Origin: Gigantopelta aegis
Lineage: Eukaryota > Mollusca > Gastropoda > Neomphalida > Peltospiridae
Direction: 5' to 3'
Length of the DNA stretch: 64,000 nt
Assembly: GCF_016097555.1 (NCBI RefSeq)
Contig: NC_054704.1
Coordinates: 32,624,554-32,688,553, forward strand
Positions within the stretch are counted from its first letter, which is position 1, and the number at the start of each line of letters is the position of its first letter. Both the position numbers and the translations under genes were made by a program. Of this stretch, positions 22,801-34,000 are shown piece after piece. The notes under the pieces are model-generated. The model was given only the letters and a program-made list of their open reading frames with translations, was not told the origin of the DNA and did not search any database.

Positions 22801-25234
22801 TGTTGACAGTATCCTGAAGGTTATTTAGAAGCACAGAAAGAGAAAGAGAGATTGAAAGATGCAGAAGCTGATGAAGAAACTCCAAAAGGAAAGGGTAGAG
22901 GAAAAAAGAGGAAAGCAGAAGGTATAATATCAGAATAGAATCAAATTACTTGTATTGTTTTTAGTTTGCTTACTAAATAAGGGATAAATTAAAAAGGTTT
23001 ATCAGTATATATTAGATGACGAAAATAACTCTAATTTTGATAATACGGAATATCAGTGTGATTCAAGATTTCCATAATTACTGTAGGCTGTAGTATGGAA
23101 AGGAAAGGAAATGGTTTATTTAATTACGCACTCAACACATTTTATTTTACGGTTATATGGCATCGGACATATGGTTAAGGACCACACATATATTGAGAAG
23201 AAATCAGCTGTCGCCACTTCATGGGCTACTCTTCAATTAGCAGCAAGGGATCTTTTATATGCACCATCTCATACAGGATAGCACATACTATGGCCTTTGT
23301 TGTACCAGTTGTGGTGCACTGGCTGGAGCGATAAATAGCGCAATGGGCCCACTGACTGGGATCGATCCCAAACTGACTGCGCATCAAGCGAGCGCTTTAC
23401 CACTGGGCTAAGTCTCGCCCTTAGGCTGTAGTGTTACAATATGTTAATTACTTGTGTATATCAGGCAGGTCAGTCAGACTGAGGTGATAGAAGCATGGAT
23501 GACTGAGATTAAAAAAAAAAAAAAAAATTGGAAAAGTTGGTGAATAAATGAGTATGTTTCTTTCATAAAAACATGATATCAATGTTTTCTGATCAAAAAA
23601 ATTAATATTCTGATATCTAAAACTGATAGGAAATCTTTTTAAATAGATTTTTTTTCAAAAAAATTAATCTATCATTGTTCTATCTATTAAATACATTGTT
23701 TAATAGAGCTCTCTCTTCAAAAATACCTATTGAGACTACAGAACGACTTTTAATTGGTCTTGAAAGAGTTAAATATATATGTTTTTTCCTCTTCTTTCTA
23801 ATTTTAGCATCTCCTGAAAGCACTCCAAAGAAAGCCAAGGGTGTGAATTACAAGATAGCTGATGAACAGCTGAAACTGGTCAAGAAAGATAAATTGAATG
23901 AGAAGTTGTGGAAGGAGGCTTTGAATGTGGAAAAGGAGGGCTATCAGGTGAGTGATTTTACAATAAAATAAAACCTCATTGAGATTTCATACAGTCCTAT
24001 GAGTTTATGATTACGAATAGATTATTAAACTCTTAGTCATGTAATTTGATTTAAGACAGAAGATTCAGTAAAATCTAGATTTTTTCCACTTTTTATTTAC
24101 CAAAGAAAAACCAAGTGTATCGGGGGAACATTTCGTTCGTTACACAAGTTTCAGAGGTTGCTACACAATTTTAAAACCTTAAACAGTAGTTGCTAATCAC
24201 TTTTCAATTGACTTAAAATACCGCTATTCAAGGTTTTGAAAACAAAATGTTCCCTGTATATGGTTATTTTTGCTGTCCTCTGAGGTAAAGTGGAAATAAT
24301 AAATTAATATAACCTTGAATCAGCCTGGATAATTATTCTTCAGGTTTTATTGTGTGTGACATGGATTTGCTAATGGATTTGTCATTTTGATTCTCATGTC
24401 ATTTGTCACAAATAACACACCTTTCCTAGCATTATCATAGGTTTACTGTAATTCTTTACTGTCTGTTTTTAGAAATTTCTTGCAAAAGTTGAAGAAGTTT
24501 TCATGTGTGTTTGCTGCCAAGACCTCTCATACAAACCAGTCACATTAGAATGTACTCACAATGTATGCAAGGTTTGTATTGTATTTTGACTTGTATTATT
24601 CAATATTAATATGTTGCAGATTATATAACCAGCAAAAGAACTGTTATTTCTTGTATGTTAAGCTTGTTTAAGTCACGGCAGATATGGCTCATAATAATGT
24701 TAACTTGTGCCAGTTAGGAACACACATTGAAATATTTTAAATTCTGTAAGTTTTTACACTGTGGTTTTACATAAATATATATCACTAATATTTTCATATA
24801 CTTATCATTTGTGACACCCAATAGCCAATGTTTATTTTTTGTGCTGGGGTGTTGTTAAACATTCATTCATTCATTCCATTCATTCATTCATTCATTAATT
24901 CGTTAGAATATTTATTAAATTTAGAAATGTTGTTGGATTGATCCATATTGTTTTTGAATATTTATTAAATTGGCAAAGTGTTTAGATTAAGTTGTATTTT
25001 ATGAAATATTTATTAAATTGACAAAATGTTTAGTTTTGTGTTTTTAAAATATTTATTAAATTGAGAAATTGTTTTTGTCTTTTACAGACTTGTTTGAGTC
25101 GGTCTTTCAAAGCAGAAGTGTACTCCTGCCCTGCTTGCCGTTTTGACTTGACGAAAGAGTTCAAAATGCCGGTCAATCAGTGTCTTACTGATGTGTTGAA
25201 CACATTATTCCCAGGATACGAAGCAGCTCGTTAA
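8931..25234 (+). CDS. UHRF1: E3 ubiquitin-protein ligase UHRF1, complete, 17 coding exons
   Basis: Nuclear epigenetic reader and E3 ligase that recognises hemimethylated CpG and H3K9me-marked histone H3, ubiquitinates H3 and recruits DNMT1. Exons: 8931-9083, 10693-10857, 11213-11281, 11810-12279, 12792-13028, 14102-14229, 14853-15039, 15823-15946, 16553-16660, 19322-19426, 20055-20161, 21035-21200, 22213-22350, 22810-22921, 23808-23947, 24473-24571, 25088-25234. All introns are GT-AG, all phases agree, and they total 884 residues (human about 793). Domain order: UBL 1-75, tandem Tudor about 130-390, PHD about 425-475, SRA about 512-725, RING about 815-855. The start was chosen at [10 protein letters not shown], which equals the vertebrate start; an in-frame ATG at 8805 would add an unlikely hydrophobic leader. 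The excess length is almost entirely an insert in the first Tudor. An AATAAA lies 87 bp after the stop. Confidence 0.98.
10047..10150 (-). repeat. SINE-1 fragment, degenerate
   Basis: Carries the reverse complement of the SINE core: a catgggctactcttttcgat block followed by agcagcaaggtatc, both recognisable against the full copy at 23095-23421. Head and tail are missing. It lies in UHRF1 intron 1. Confidence 0.6.
11213..14229 (+). CDS. UHRF1: UHRF1 exons 3-6: tandem Tudor domain with long acidic insert
   Basis: Residues 107 to about 407. Exon 4 has [10 protein letters not shown]145 with D138 and D135 correspond to human F152, D145 and D142 of the methyl-lysine pocket. Between the first strands and the conserved YHVTYEG lies a Ser/Asp/Glu/Asn-rich stretch of about 110 residues (roughly 158-267), where human has about 20. 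Y284 matches human Y188. The Y191 partner is most likely Y289, two residues farther on, because the exon 4/5 junction falls inside this loop. Exon 5 gives the second Tudor ([18 protein letters not shown]). Exon 6 carries the linker before the PHD finger. Confidence 0.93.
11567..11610 (-). repeat. SINE/LINE tail of the gggtgtygttaaac type, fragment
   Basis: Matches in reverse the 3' tail seen at 24805-24900 and 32090-32150 (tttaacaacaccccagcaca). It lies in UHRF1 intron 3. Confidence 0.55.
13061..13416. mobile_element. Small DNA transposon with CAGGGCTTCTAGA ends and 5-bp duplication
   Basis: Inverted ends CAGGGCTTCTAGA at both sides, flanked by ATTGT at 13056-13060 and 13417-13421. The length is 356 bp with no coding capacity. 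The CAGNG start is typical of hAT-type elements, although hAT duplications are usually 8 bp. It lies in UHRF1 intron 5. Confidence 0.8.
14853..15946 (+). CDS. UHRF1: UHRF1 exons 7-8: PHD finger and linker
   Basis: Exon 7 holds the pre-PHD Cys cluster (C414, C417) and the C4HC3 PHD finger: CVCGG at 431-435, ILCDEC at 443-448, YH at 452-453, C456. Exon 8 completes it with WYCPDC and gives the basic linker ([11 protein letters not shown]) that precedes the SRA. In human UHRF1 two Asp residues of CDECD (D334, D337) hold H3 Arg2. Here the first is kept (D446) and the second is Asn (N449), as I recall for human UHRF2. Confidence 0.94.
15110..15338 (+). repeat. SINE-1, 5'-truncated copy with tail a
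   Basis: Starts inside the core (ccagccagtgcaccacgact) and ends with tail a (gttgagtgcgtcgttaaata). Direct repeats tcattattgg flank it at 15100-15109 and 15339-15348, so it inserted already truncated. It lies in UHRF1 intron 7. Confidence 0.9.
15346..15625 (+). repeat. Dispersed repeat G, copy left of UHRF1 exon 8
   Basis: Begins near ggaagggactatagg, contains cttcaagatattgcat, ttatcatgtagttgcagatc and gagttatagccctt, and ends acatgtattgctttagcagt. The same order of phrases recurs at 15990-16358. No terminal repeats were resolved. Confidence 0.8.
15990..16358 (+). repeat. Dispersed repeat G, copy right of UHRF1 exon 8
   Basis: Same orientation and phrase order as 15346-15625, with the middle section (gatattgagctgaaattttg to gagttatggccctt) present twice, so this copy is longer. 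Exon 8 (15823-15946) lies between the two direct copies. Confidence 0.8.
16553..22921 (+). CDS. UHRF1: UHRF1 exons 9-14: SRA (YDG) domain
   Basis: Residues 512 to about 725 form the SET- and RING-associated domain that flips 5-methylcytosine out of hemimethylated DNA. Visible hallmarks: [12 protein letters not shown], the stacking tyrosines Y578 and Y590 (human Y466 and Y478), the NKR finger N601-R603 within [10 protein letters not shown], the YDG motif NRYDGIYK, and the closing [10 protein letters not shown]. Nothing essential appears missing. Exon 14 continues into a Lys/Glu-rich linker. Confidence 0.95.
17743..19196. mobile_element. 1.45-kb DNA transposon remnant with CAGGGCT ends and 5-bp duplication
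   Basis: Left end CAGGGCTAGCCCTG and right end (reverse complement) CAGGGCTCGCGCTG, both followed inward by similar ttcgccaa/ttcggcaa and A-rich stretches. GCATA flanks both sides (17738-17742 and 19197-19201). It includes a fragment of the SINE-1 tRNA-like head at about 17962-17998 (tagcccagtggtaaagcact). No transposase frame was recognised. It lies in UHRF1 intron 9, which has no other gene. Confidence 0.65.
19460..19620 (+). repeat. Degenerate SINE-1 fragment
   Basis: Traces of the core (tttgtggtatcctg, catacaaaaaaaacctttta, tgctaatcgaaaggcgtaac) and of tail a (gtgttagacacata) in the expected order, with many changes. An old copy in UHRF1 intron 10. Confidence 0.45.
20212..20476 (+). repeat. 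SINE-1 with tRNA-like head, tail a
   Basis: The head contains an A-box-like tagcccagtgataaagca and a B-box-like ggtttgagattaatc, followed by the core (gggctatttctcgctccagc, gtggtatgtgctatcctgta) and tail a ending gcatcgttaaataaacc. A segment between core and tail is deleted. It lies in UHRF1 intron 11. Confidence 0.85.
21590..21785 (+). repeat. Dispersed repeat E, copy 2
   Basis: Close reverse-complement match to 1840-2010, from gcgaataatttatacatgct to gtgggcctttaaaattttg. It lies in UHRF1 intron 12. The class is unknown. Confidence 0.75.
23095..23421 (-). repeat. SINE-1, full length, tail a
   Basis: Complete in reverse: tail a at the left (gacgcactcaacacatttta type), core, B-box ggatcgatccc and A-box-like cccagtggtaaagcgct at the right, with start gggcgaga. 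The 11-bp target duplication taggctgtagt lies at 23084-23094 and 23422-23432. It is the best reference copy of this family in the window and lies in UHRF1 intron 14. Confidence 0.93.
23808..25234 (+). CDS. UHRF1: UHRF1 exons 15-17: linker and RING finger
   Basis: Residues about 757-884. The C3HC4 RING ligands are C815, C818, C830, H832, C835, C838, C850 and C853, in CVCCQDL, CTHNVCKTCL and [10 protein letters not shown]. The C-terminal helix [16 protein letters not shown] matches the vertebrate end. The RING provides E3 activity toward histone H3. Confidence 0.95.
24805..24900 (+). repeat. SINE/LINE tail c with (ATTC)n
   Basis: Tail of the type caatagccaatg...gtgctggggtgttgttaaac followed by about ten ATTC units. 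Similar tails lie at 32090-32150 and, in reverse, at 50368-50450. A microsatellite directly after gttaaac is how retroposon 3' ends of this type finish. It lies in UHRF1 intron 16. Confidence 0.7.
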
Positions 25235-25320
25235 AATTCTGTACACAGTTCCACTAGAAATCATAATTTTTTATGAGAGCATGTCATAAATGCAAAACAG
25301 TTTTATCAATGTATCACTGC

Positions 25321-25326
25321 AATAAA
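25321..25326 (+). terminator. UHRF1: Probable UHRF1 polyadenylation signal
   Basis: AATAAA, 87 bp after the UHRF1 stop codon. Other candidates occur farther downstream, so a longer 3' UTR is possible. Confidence 0.5.
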
Positions 25327-26366
25327 TGTATTTCGATTGATAAAACTAATCAAAAACAACTAGCATCATATTAGTTACAAGTGCTCTATTTTAATTACAT
25401 ACTATTGTCTTTTGTGCAGTGCTCTACTAAAAGTCGGGAGGAATTTATGACTAACCAGCCAAATAGGGCATGTAGTAGTTTTGTCTAATGAAATAATGTT
25501 GATAGATGTGAGATGAAACTAATGATGGCGTGGTGAAAACTTGGCATTATTTCTTTGATGTTTAAAGTTGTATTTGCCAAATACATTTTAGTGTACATTT
25601 ATCCCATTGTAATAATGTTGCATCTTAATTTGACGATTTATAGTGCATTAAATGCCTTTTGCAATTGTTACAACATAAACGTCAGGTGTTTTTGATGCCA
25701 AATTTATGTATACCTTCATTTTTATGGCAAGGCAAGCCCACAAGAAAACCAGTCAAGTTTTTAAAAATACTTTTCTCAAACACATTATTCTCAGAAGATA
25801 GAAATGTTAGTTTTGTACAGACTGAATGTTTTTGAGACCAGAACATCCTTTAAATATATTATATCGTAGTTTCACATCCAAAATAATAGCATGTTTGATG
25901 TTAAAGTTGGGCTTCACATTTAAGAACAAACTGTCATATACTAATCACCATGGAAATAATTCTAGATTGTGGAAACATCTGGAATATAAAAAAGAAATGT
26001 AACCAGTTTTCTTCCAATCTCAGCTATATGTACATATCTTTTTAATTGTTGACTATGTAACCATTTTGTTTTGACTAAAAGTGCAAATTACTGGTTATGT
26101 ACCTATATTTGTTTTGCACACATTGTTTTACTGTTTTTATTATGTACATGTATTGGAACAAAAGTAAACAAATGTTTTCTTTAATTTTTACTACGCACAA
26201 AAAACTCCATTATCAAAAACAGTATGTTTGTATGGTATCGGATTATTCTGTGATGAATCTTCAAGTATTTGTTAAATATGTTTATTTAACAAAATTTAAA
26301 ATGAGGATGAAATGAATGAAACTGAACTTTGTCTTTGTTCAGCTACAATCTTTTCTTGCGATTAGT

Positions 26367-26524
26367 CAACCCCTGCAATTGCCCACGGCAATCGGCAATT
26401 CTGTGGAGATTGCCGTGGCGTTTTTAAATCTTAATTTTAATTTTTTCACCTTGGACCATATTCTTTTTTTTTTCAACAAAGTTTCTTTTTTTTTCCGTGG
26501 ACATTTTCTTAATTGCAGGGGTTG
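26367..26524. mobile_element. 158-bp element with CAACCCCTGCAATT ends and 5-bp duplication
   Basis: Inverted ends CAACCCCTGCAATT, flanked by TTAGT at 26362-26366 and 26525-26529. A related end (caattgcaggggttg) and related interior (tctccacggca) occur at about 17330-17416 in UHRF1 intron 9. Non-coding. Confidence 0.8.
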
Positions 26525-28290
26525 TTAGTTATAGAAAAATACCTAAATTGTCAATGTTTTTGTGTGTGTCCAGGTCGACAAGTTTAAAAACCAAATAACA
26601 GACCAAAACCCCCCAGATAATCTGGGATTCTGGACTTTAGTGCTTCCCATAACTGTTTTTCGCCTTATTCTTTAATGAACAGCTCACATTAATACAGGAA
26701 TAACAATTTTAGTGATTTGTTTATGAAAAACCTTTTAGAACTGTATGGAGGATGGGGGGGGATATGTGCTTATACATTTTGTGTCATTCGTACCCAATCT
26801 CATGCCACAAAATTTATACGCACACATTATTTTCATTGCAGATACCAACAGCTGTTTGCAAAAAATGTATATGTCATAATGACCATGGTGCTTATTCATG
26901 AAAACACAAACATGTCACAATAATAATCTGCTTTACAGTATGTTCCAACTTTGTATGAAACGAGATAACCTCAATAACTGAATGAGTTAACACTGTGACT
27001 AAGTATTTCTAAATATCAGCGCTTCCATGATGGGATTTAAAAGAAAGCATTTATTGTTCTAATGCTATGTTATTAATTATATATATTTTTATACTGATAC
27101 TGTTTGACCTCAGATGGACCTAGTTCATAGTTATTACCTCGTATGTTTTGTTTTATCTACAGGATATACTATGTCTACATTTCATATACTGCAATGCAGT
27201 AAGAACTTATCTTTTTTCATTTATTTTTATTTAGTGTATTTTTTCATACCTTTTGTTTCAGATATATTATCAGAATTAAAATGTATATACACTGTAGGTG
27301 ATGTATTTTTAATGGAATAATTGTCCTTTTAATGCAATGTAAGCTAATCTGTTCTTTGATTGCATTTATAACCAGTAATCTGTTTGCTTAAAATTTAGTG
27401 TGCGTCTAATACATATAGTCATTTTACCTCATACGAAAATCATAAAAAACCATTGAAATGCTATTTAATGTATTTTCAATTTAAAATTTGTAAATACAAT
27501 TATAAACAATAACACATGTTAAACATGACATTCCTATATACAAAATGCAGTTTGAAAGTTGTCTTAAACAATATATGTACAAAACTTGGAAGTGATAAAT
27601 TGTCTTCTTTTCATGTTTACCATGTTTACCATGTTATTTGTTTTACTGTTTGACATGTTATGTACATAAAATACACATTTCAACCATGCAACTTATTTTT
27701 TTTTAGCAGCTATGGTGGTAATTACACATGATTATTATTTTAATATAGTTTTCCAGATTTATCTGGAAACCCAGATTTTTAATCATGTAAAATCTTTCCA
27801 CCTTTTCTGCGGTTTGTCAAAAAATTTCTGTATCAGCCATACAAAACATACCATATGGTTTTGGACGATACTTTGCATACATTTTGAATAGGGTCTGCAA
27901 TTTTAGACCCAATGTGAGACCGTAACCCTAGGGCCAGTATTGGTACCATACCGCCAATATTAACATGTCTCAATTATTTTTTCATAACCCACTTTCATGT
28001 CTGATAATGTAAAAAACCCTCCATTTTATTCATTGTGAAGGACAATGAGTTCTGAACTGTTTTACTTCATGATGTGACAAATGACCGTCCTGCATGGCTA
28101 TATAGTCTTACCCGATACCTTCTGGGTACACTGGAGCAGAAAGGTCAACAGTTATTAAAATAAAACAAAAGGAAAAATGTTTGTTAATGTGAGAATATTT
28201 AGCATATTTTATAGGCTGAAAATGTTTTAATTTGTTTAATAAAATCTTTATCTTTACATATTTGTACTTTTATTAGTATTTTTCTGTTAC

Positions 28291-28407
28291 CCTGGCTCCA
28301 TATTCATAAACGTACTTAAGTCAATGTATGATACTTATCTGTGTACTTTAAGTATGTATTTAGGTATCATACATTGACTTGAGTACGTTTATGAATACAG
28401 AGCCTGG
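28291..28407. repeat. Foldback element with about 45-bp arms
   Basis: Left arm cctggctccatattcataaa and onward pairs with the right arm ending tttatgaatacagagcctgg. Pairing continues inward through cgtacttaagtcaatgtatg against its complement with few mismatches. No clear target duplication. Confidence 0.75.
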
Positions 28408-28426
28408 TAACTATATCTATCTATAT

Positions 28427-28647
28427 ATCGACATCAAAAGAAACTTTACAAGGCTTGAAATTGTATTATAGAAAACCAACATATGTGGGATATGAAAGAA
28501 TCATGAAGTTCAACTTATAAATGTGACAATGCTCTTCTGATACATGCAAAGTAAGGTGGTTCTAAAATGTTTCTTTTCGATTAGCAACAATATTTAATAA
28601 ATTGTTAACATGTTATGTATGTAAAGTTTCTTTTGGATGTCAGTATA
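28427..28647. mobile_element. Mariner-like small element (family F), copy 1
   Basis: Ends cgacatcaaaagaaacttta and the inverted taaagtttcttttggatgtc, lying in TA-rich flanks, with the shared interior acaaggcttgaaattgtatt. Two more copies lie at 30473-30706 and 32663-32856. The best ends read CTGACGTCCAAAAGAAACTT. Confidence 0.75.
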
Positions 28648-29899
28648 TATATAATATATTGGTGGCCATATTAACCATTAATATTATGTTAAATGTATAA
28701 TGTCGCATTGTTTAAACCAGTTTTTAAAACCTATTATTAAAATCAAACCCAGTGTTAATGAGCACTGTACAGATCTTGGTTGTTTAGTGTGGATACCTCT
28801 CATCAGTCTTTTTTTTTTTTTTACCTGCTCGGTGTTTTTTTTTTGGCCATACATTTTTTGGTTGGATATCTATTAAATGCTGCACCCTGAAACTGTCGCA
28901 GACATTCTATTTTCTGAAGTAGACTTGTACAGACGCCTGTAATGGAATTGTAGGGGGTGGAGTCTTAAAACTGTGATAATTAAAGTCTATTGGGGGTTGA
29001 GTTGTGCTCCAGAAGCAAAATATATTGAGAAATAAGAAAATTTGATTAAGCAGGAATGTGTTTCAATCCCTTTGCAAATGCACCTGAGATACCACCACCA
29101 CAAATACCCATAGTTCCACCTTACCTGTCAATACAGCTGTACAGTTGAAAAGAAGATCACATTGACCTAATTATTGTACACGTTGCTACACAAACCACTT
29201 GAAGGGTTTTCAGGAATACAGTGTTATAGCAGGATGGAATACCTGCCTATGGGATCATACACTACTGTAATAAGTTGTAATCTTAGGATGATCAGTAACC
29301 ACCATAATTTAATACATTCTGTATTTTCATTTTATTATTATTGGCATATTAAAAGTTAATGAAATTTAAAAGTTTTATTTCTCAACATATATACATGTAT
29401 ATAAAATGTCACAAAACAATTTCTAAAAAATTATAAAAATGACTAATTATTTTTCGTGTTGGAATACTTATTTTATTTTTATTTATTAATACACAAATAA
29501 TGCCATAAAACATCAAAATTAAATGCATAAATAAGTATAGAGATGAGTTTTGTCAATACGTATATGAAACCATGCCAGATTATACAAAATGTGGCTGCTG
29601 TACAAAAAAAAAAAAAACCCACACAAATAAAACAAGGCTGTATGCATTCATGAAAGTGTAAAATGGTAAAAGTGTTACTGGTACATGTCATTATCAAATT
29701 GACAAATGCCAGAGATTTCATAGATCATGAAATGTGATGACATAAGATATTAATGCAACAAAGCTGTTAATCGTGAAGTTGAACAACTAAAAATTATAGT
29801 GTTTAAAAAAAAAATAAAAAAAATTAGTTTAAATAATTAGTAGTTGAAGGATGACACTGCAAAATAGCAGCTTAAAATAAGAAATAATGGGTAGGATCT

Positions 29900-30185
29900 A
29901 ACTGTCAATAGAGCGCTCGTCTTAAAGTTCTTTGATTGTAGAATCAACTCCCCTCAGTGGACACATTTTCTGATTATTTTTTTCGTGTCCCAATTAATGC
30001 CCCATGACTGGTATATCAAAAGTGATGTGTTCTATCTTGTCTATCAGAAAATGCATATAAAAGATTCCTGGCTGCTAATGAAAAAATGTTGCAGGTTTCA
30101 TCTAAGACAACATGTCTTGAAAGATATTCAACAGCCGATGATTAATAAATCAATGTGCTCTAGTGGTGTTAAACAAACCAACCTA
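29900..30185 (+). repeat. SINE-1, diverged, tail b
   Basis: Core remnants (ccatgactggtatatcaaaa, gcatataaaagattcc) followed by tail b (cagccgatgattaataaatc, tgctctagtggtgttaaaca). The head is degraded. Confidence 0.75.
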
Positions 30186-30472
30186 TAACCTTTAAAATAA
30201 ATATATTTGTGTTAAATGTATAATTAAGTGTTGATACCCACAGTCACAGGGAAATTAAAAGAAAAATGAAACAAAAAAGCAATCTCTTAGCACATGTGAA
30301 TTCAGTTTCATGTGGAAACCTTTCTAAAATGTATAAATAACAAGTATAACATCAATTTAGGGTGTTGATAATTCATTCACATGAGATTATTGTGGGGTTT
30401 TATTTTTTATTTTTAAAGCTACATAATGTCTACGACGCCTTATAGGTCAGTGGATATATGATCAGTAAAATA

Positions 30473-30706
30473 TACTGACGTCCAAAAGAAACTACGGTAC
30501 AAGGCTTGAAATTGTATTATAAAAAATCAACAAACGATATGGAAAGATACGAAAGTATAATGAAGTTCAACATCTAACGTCACAATGCACTTCGTGATAC
30601 ATGCAATATTTTTATAAGGTGGTTTCTATTTTTAGTTTTCGATTAACAACAATATTTATAAAATTATTCAAATTTTATGTGTGAAAGTTTCTTTAGACGA
30701 CAGTAT
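30473..30706. mobile_element. Mariner-like small element (family F), copy 2
   Basis: Starts tatactgacgtccaaaagaa and ends gaaagtttctttagacgacagtata in inverted form, sharing its interior (acaaggcttgaaattgtatt, gtgatacatgca) with 28427-28647. Confidence 0.75.
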
Positions 30707-30818
30707 ATATTAATTCACTGTCTTTTGCAAACTCATCAAATATCATTGTTTTTAATCTTAAAAAAGTATATAGTGTATATACAATTATACAATTGTATGT
30801 GTGTATGTATATGTGTGT

Positions 30819-30821
<3 letters not shown>

Positions 30822-30874
<53 letters not shown>
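30822..30874. repeat. (AT)n microsatellite
   Basis: About 26 uninterrupted AT units just downstream of the acyltransferase stop codon side. Confidence 0.95.
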
Positions 30875-31011
30875 TTTCTTAAATGGTTTTTTATGTTTCA
30901 TTTAAACCATTGAATATTTTGCTGCATGTCGCCGTCACTAAACACGTTTCAGTGTTGTGGGTGAAAGTCGCCAGGAACAAAGCCGCACTGTCTGTAAATC
31001 TACGCTTCATG

Positions 31012-34000
31012 CTATGTGGAGCTTCTTCTCAAAAAGACTTTCTCCAAGCCCATCATTGGTGCTTCAAAGGCCAGACTGACAACAAACGCCATAGCGTACG
31101 ACGCCACCAAATAGCCCATGTACATAAATGCCTATAAAAAAACAGAAGGAATATTAACACGATTTAAAACAAAGATGGCATTCCAAAATGAGTTGAATAT
31201 TCAGACTGCATTCGTAATTTTCTCTCAACTGAAAGTGAAATTTTGTCATAATTTCGTTAAGTATGCATGATTCGATATTGCTCGGTTGCTCGCCATATAT
31301 TGCATATGTCCAGTAAACCCATACAAACCCACAGATGAATGAGATGGTACTTTAATGAGGTAAAAGAAATTTGCCCTGAACATTTTTAGGTCGTTCTGAT
31401 TTTCGCATAAACAAGTATGATAAATTAAAATGATGAATATCAAATTCGTTGTTTTGAACGAGGATAGTATATCACACTCTCAGAAATGCCTGACTTATTT
31501 GTCTATATAGATACACAAATCCAATTTAGCAACAAATATTCCAAAAACAAATGCAAACACACCTACAAACAAGAGTAAGACATCTCTTGACAACTCCATC
31601 TAATTAAAATTAGCTCCACTATTACATGTGGTAGACCCAGTAGAGCTAAGTTTAATCAGATTGTTGACAACTTACTATTTGCACGTAGGTATAATAGAAG
31701 AGCTGCTGTCCGTTGTAGAGGTGGATGTTTATGAGGAGGGGGTGGATGAGGTACGTGCAGTACGTGAGTCGACTGAGGGGGATGAAAGAACGCCATGAAA
31801 GCAGTGAGTTGACGACACCTGTAAAAGAGATGAAACATAATGTAGGCCTACATAGTAATTAAAAACAATTTCATATAAAATGTATCTGTGAAAGGGTACA
31901 AAATAATGATTATTTCGATATATTATTATTAAAAACGACATAACTGGTGTACCTATATACTGTCAGGTCTATCCAAACAGTGTTTGCCTGAAGCAGGCAC
32001 ATTTACGGGGTGGGGTGGGGTGGATTAGTGGGTGGTCGAACAAATGCTCAAGCACATTTTCTTTTTTCCGGTGGAGCATGACTACGCTCTACACCCGATA
32101 GCCGATGTGTATTTTTGTGCTGGGGTGTCGTTAAACATTCATTCATACAATCTTCAGATTAAACTTGAAATTCCTTGGACACGCGCCTGTTGAAGTGTGC
32201 CGAGTCATGGGATTGATCGCCGTTATTTGACCTCTTTTTAACCTTCGGCTTACCTCAATCCTGGGCCTTAGTACAGTTGTTTAACATAGGTGAGTGCTTA
32301 ATTAAGAGAGGTAATGGCGTGAGCTAGTTTGACTACTGATCAACACACCTCCATTGCCGGTGGCACACGAAAACACCACCCAGCAGACACAGACGCCCCA
32401 TGCTGTTTTCGCCACGGAGTTGTAAAATGCCGCCACATCAGTTGATACCGGGTGACCTTGGTAAACATCGACCACACCATAGAGAACTGCTAGAGCTGTA
32501 GCAGTCGCCGCCATCCATCCAATCACATTACATGTCTGAAACAGAGCGATTTCCAGGTTGATTTTTTTATTAATTGTGGTTAAAGTTGTAACACTTCCAT
32601 TTAATACATTTTACTGATGCAAAAAAACTACAACTACAACTACGTACTTCATACGTTCATGTATGCTGACGTCCAAAGAAACTTTACAAGGCTTGAAAGT
32701 GTATTATAGAATACCAACAAACGGTATGATGAGATATGAAAGTATGAAGTTCATCTAAACATCACAATGCACTTTGTGATACATGGAAAGTGTTTGTAAG
32801 GTGGTTTCTAAATGTGTTCTTTTTATGTGTGTAAAGGTTTTTTAGGACGTCAGTATATTTTTACTTTCAAAGGTTATTAACGCAGTAAGGTGGGCACTTT
32901 GCCTGCAGTAAAAATGATTCAAAATCTTGAATTTCAGCCCTGTAGTGACTGTGGGTATCAACTCTGTCATATATATCTGCATACTAGCTTATGTGATTCT
33001 TGTGTCATAATGGTTGTTTATAAATTATAAATTATAATTGCTGTTTGTGACAACTTACATGTTGTATCCTCTAATATATAGGGACTGTTCCCGGATTTTC
33101 TAAAGAATTAAACTTTTTTCTAAAGCAATCGATGGTAGATCCTGAAAACTATCTAGCAACAAAAACGTACCCACTTTTGATATTTTAACCTTGCACTGTG
33201 TTTTGTACAGCAGATAGCCAGTTGCCATGCCTACAAGATATGGCCCCATCCTAACATACGGTTTTACATAAAAGTCTTTGAAAAAGTCTATTTGTATTCC
33301 AGCCTGAGACCTGAAATGTAAAACACACATTAAATCACAATAACGTTTATCATTGCTTATTCAATTATGAATTATGTGGATAATTGCTTATTCAAATTAT
33401 GAGGATCATTGCTTAGTCAGATTATGTAGATCATTGCTTAGTCAAAGTATGTAGATCATTGCTTATTCAAATTATAAGGATCATTGCTTATTCAAATTAT
33501 GAGGATCATTGCTTAGTCAAATTATGTAGATCATTGCTTAGTCAAGGTATGTAGATCATTGGTTATTCAAATTATGAGGATCATTGCTTAGTCAAGGTAT
33601 GTAGATCATTGCTTAATCAAGTTATGTAGATCATTGGTTATTCAAATTATGTGATCCTTTGCTTAGTCAAATTATGTGCACAAATAATTGAATACTCAGA
33701 TTTGACATGCAGTGGATACTCACGTGTATTGTATTCACGGTGCTTATTATTATATTTGGTGTAACCTGGCCGACTCACGCCCTTAGTTATAATGTTTAAT
33801 TCGCTTCAAATACTTCTGCCATATTTATGGGACCGAGGATTCCTTGTTTTTAAAAGTATATATTGCATTTTGATGCCATACTGTAAATATTTTTAAAAAT
33901 GAATTTTGCTGTTGTTGTTTAGGTTTTAGTTTTAGTTAGAGTTTGTTTGTTTTTTGTTTATGGCTATTACATACCCTCCAGCTGGATAGTTGTTCACGTT

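Larger units (their letters stand above)
25327..31011. other. Interval between UHRF1 and the acyltransferase gene
   Basis: AT-rich, convergent 3' ends. It contains the elements listed at 26367-26524, 28291-28407, 28427-28647, 29900-30185 and 30473-30706 and an (AT)n run. Open frames here (for example 26097-26315, 27114-27320, 29479-29721) are short, A/T-driven and carry no recognisable domain. No gene was seen. Confidence 0.6.

Noticed and set aside
33340-33665. Regular 30-bp spaced repeats resembling a CRISPR array
   Set aside because: There are no unique spacers, the units run head to tail without gaps, and the sequence is a eukaryotic intron.
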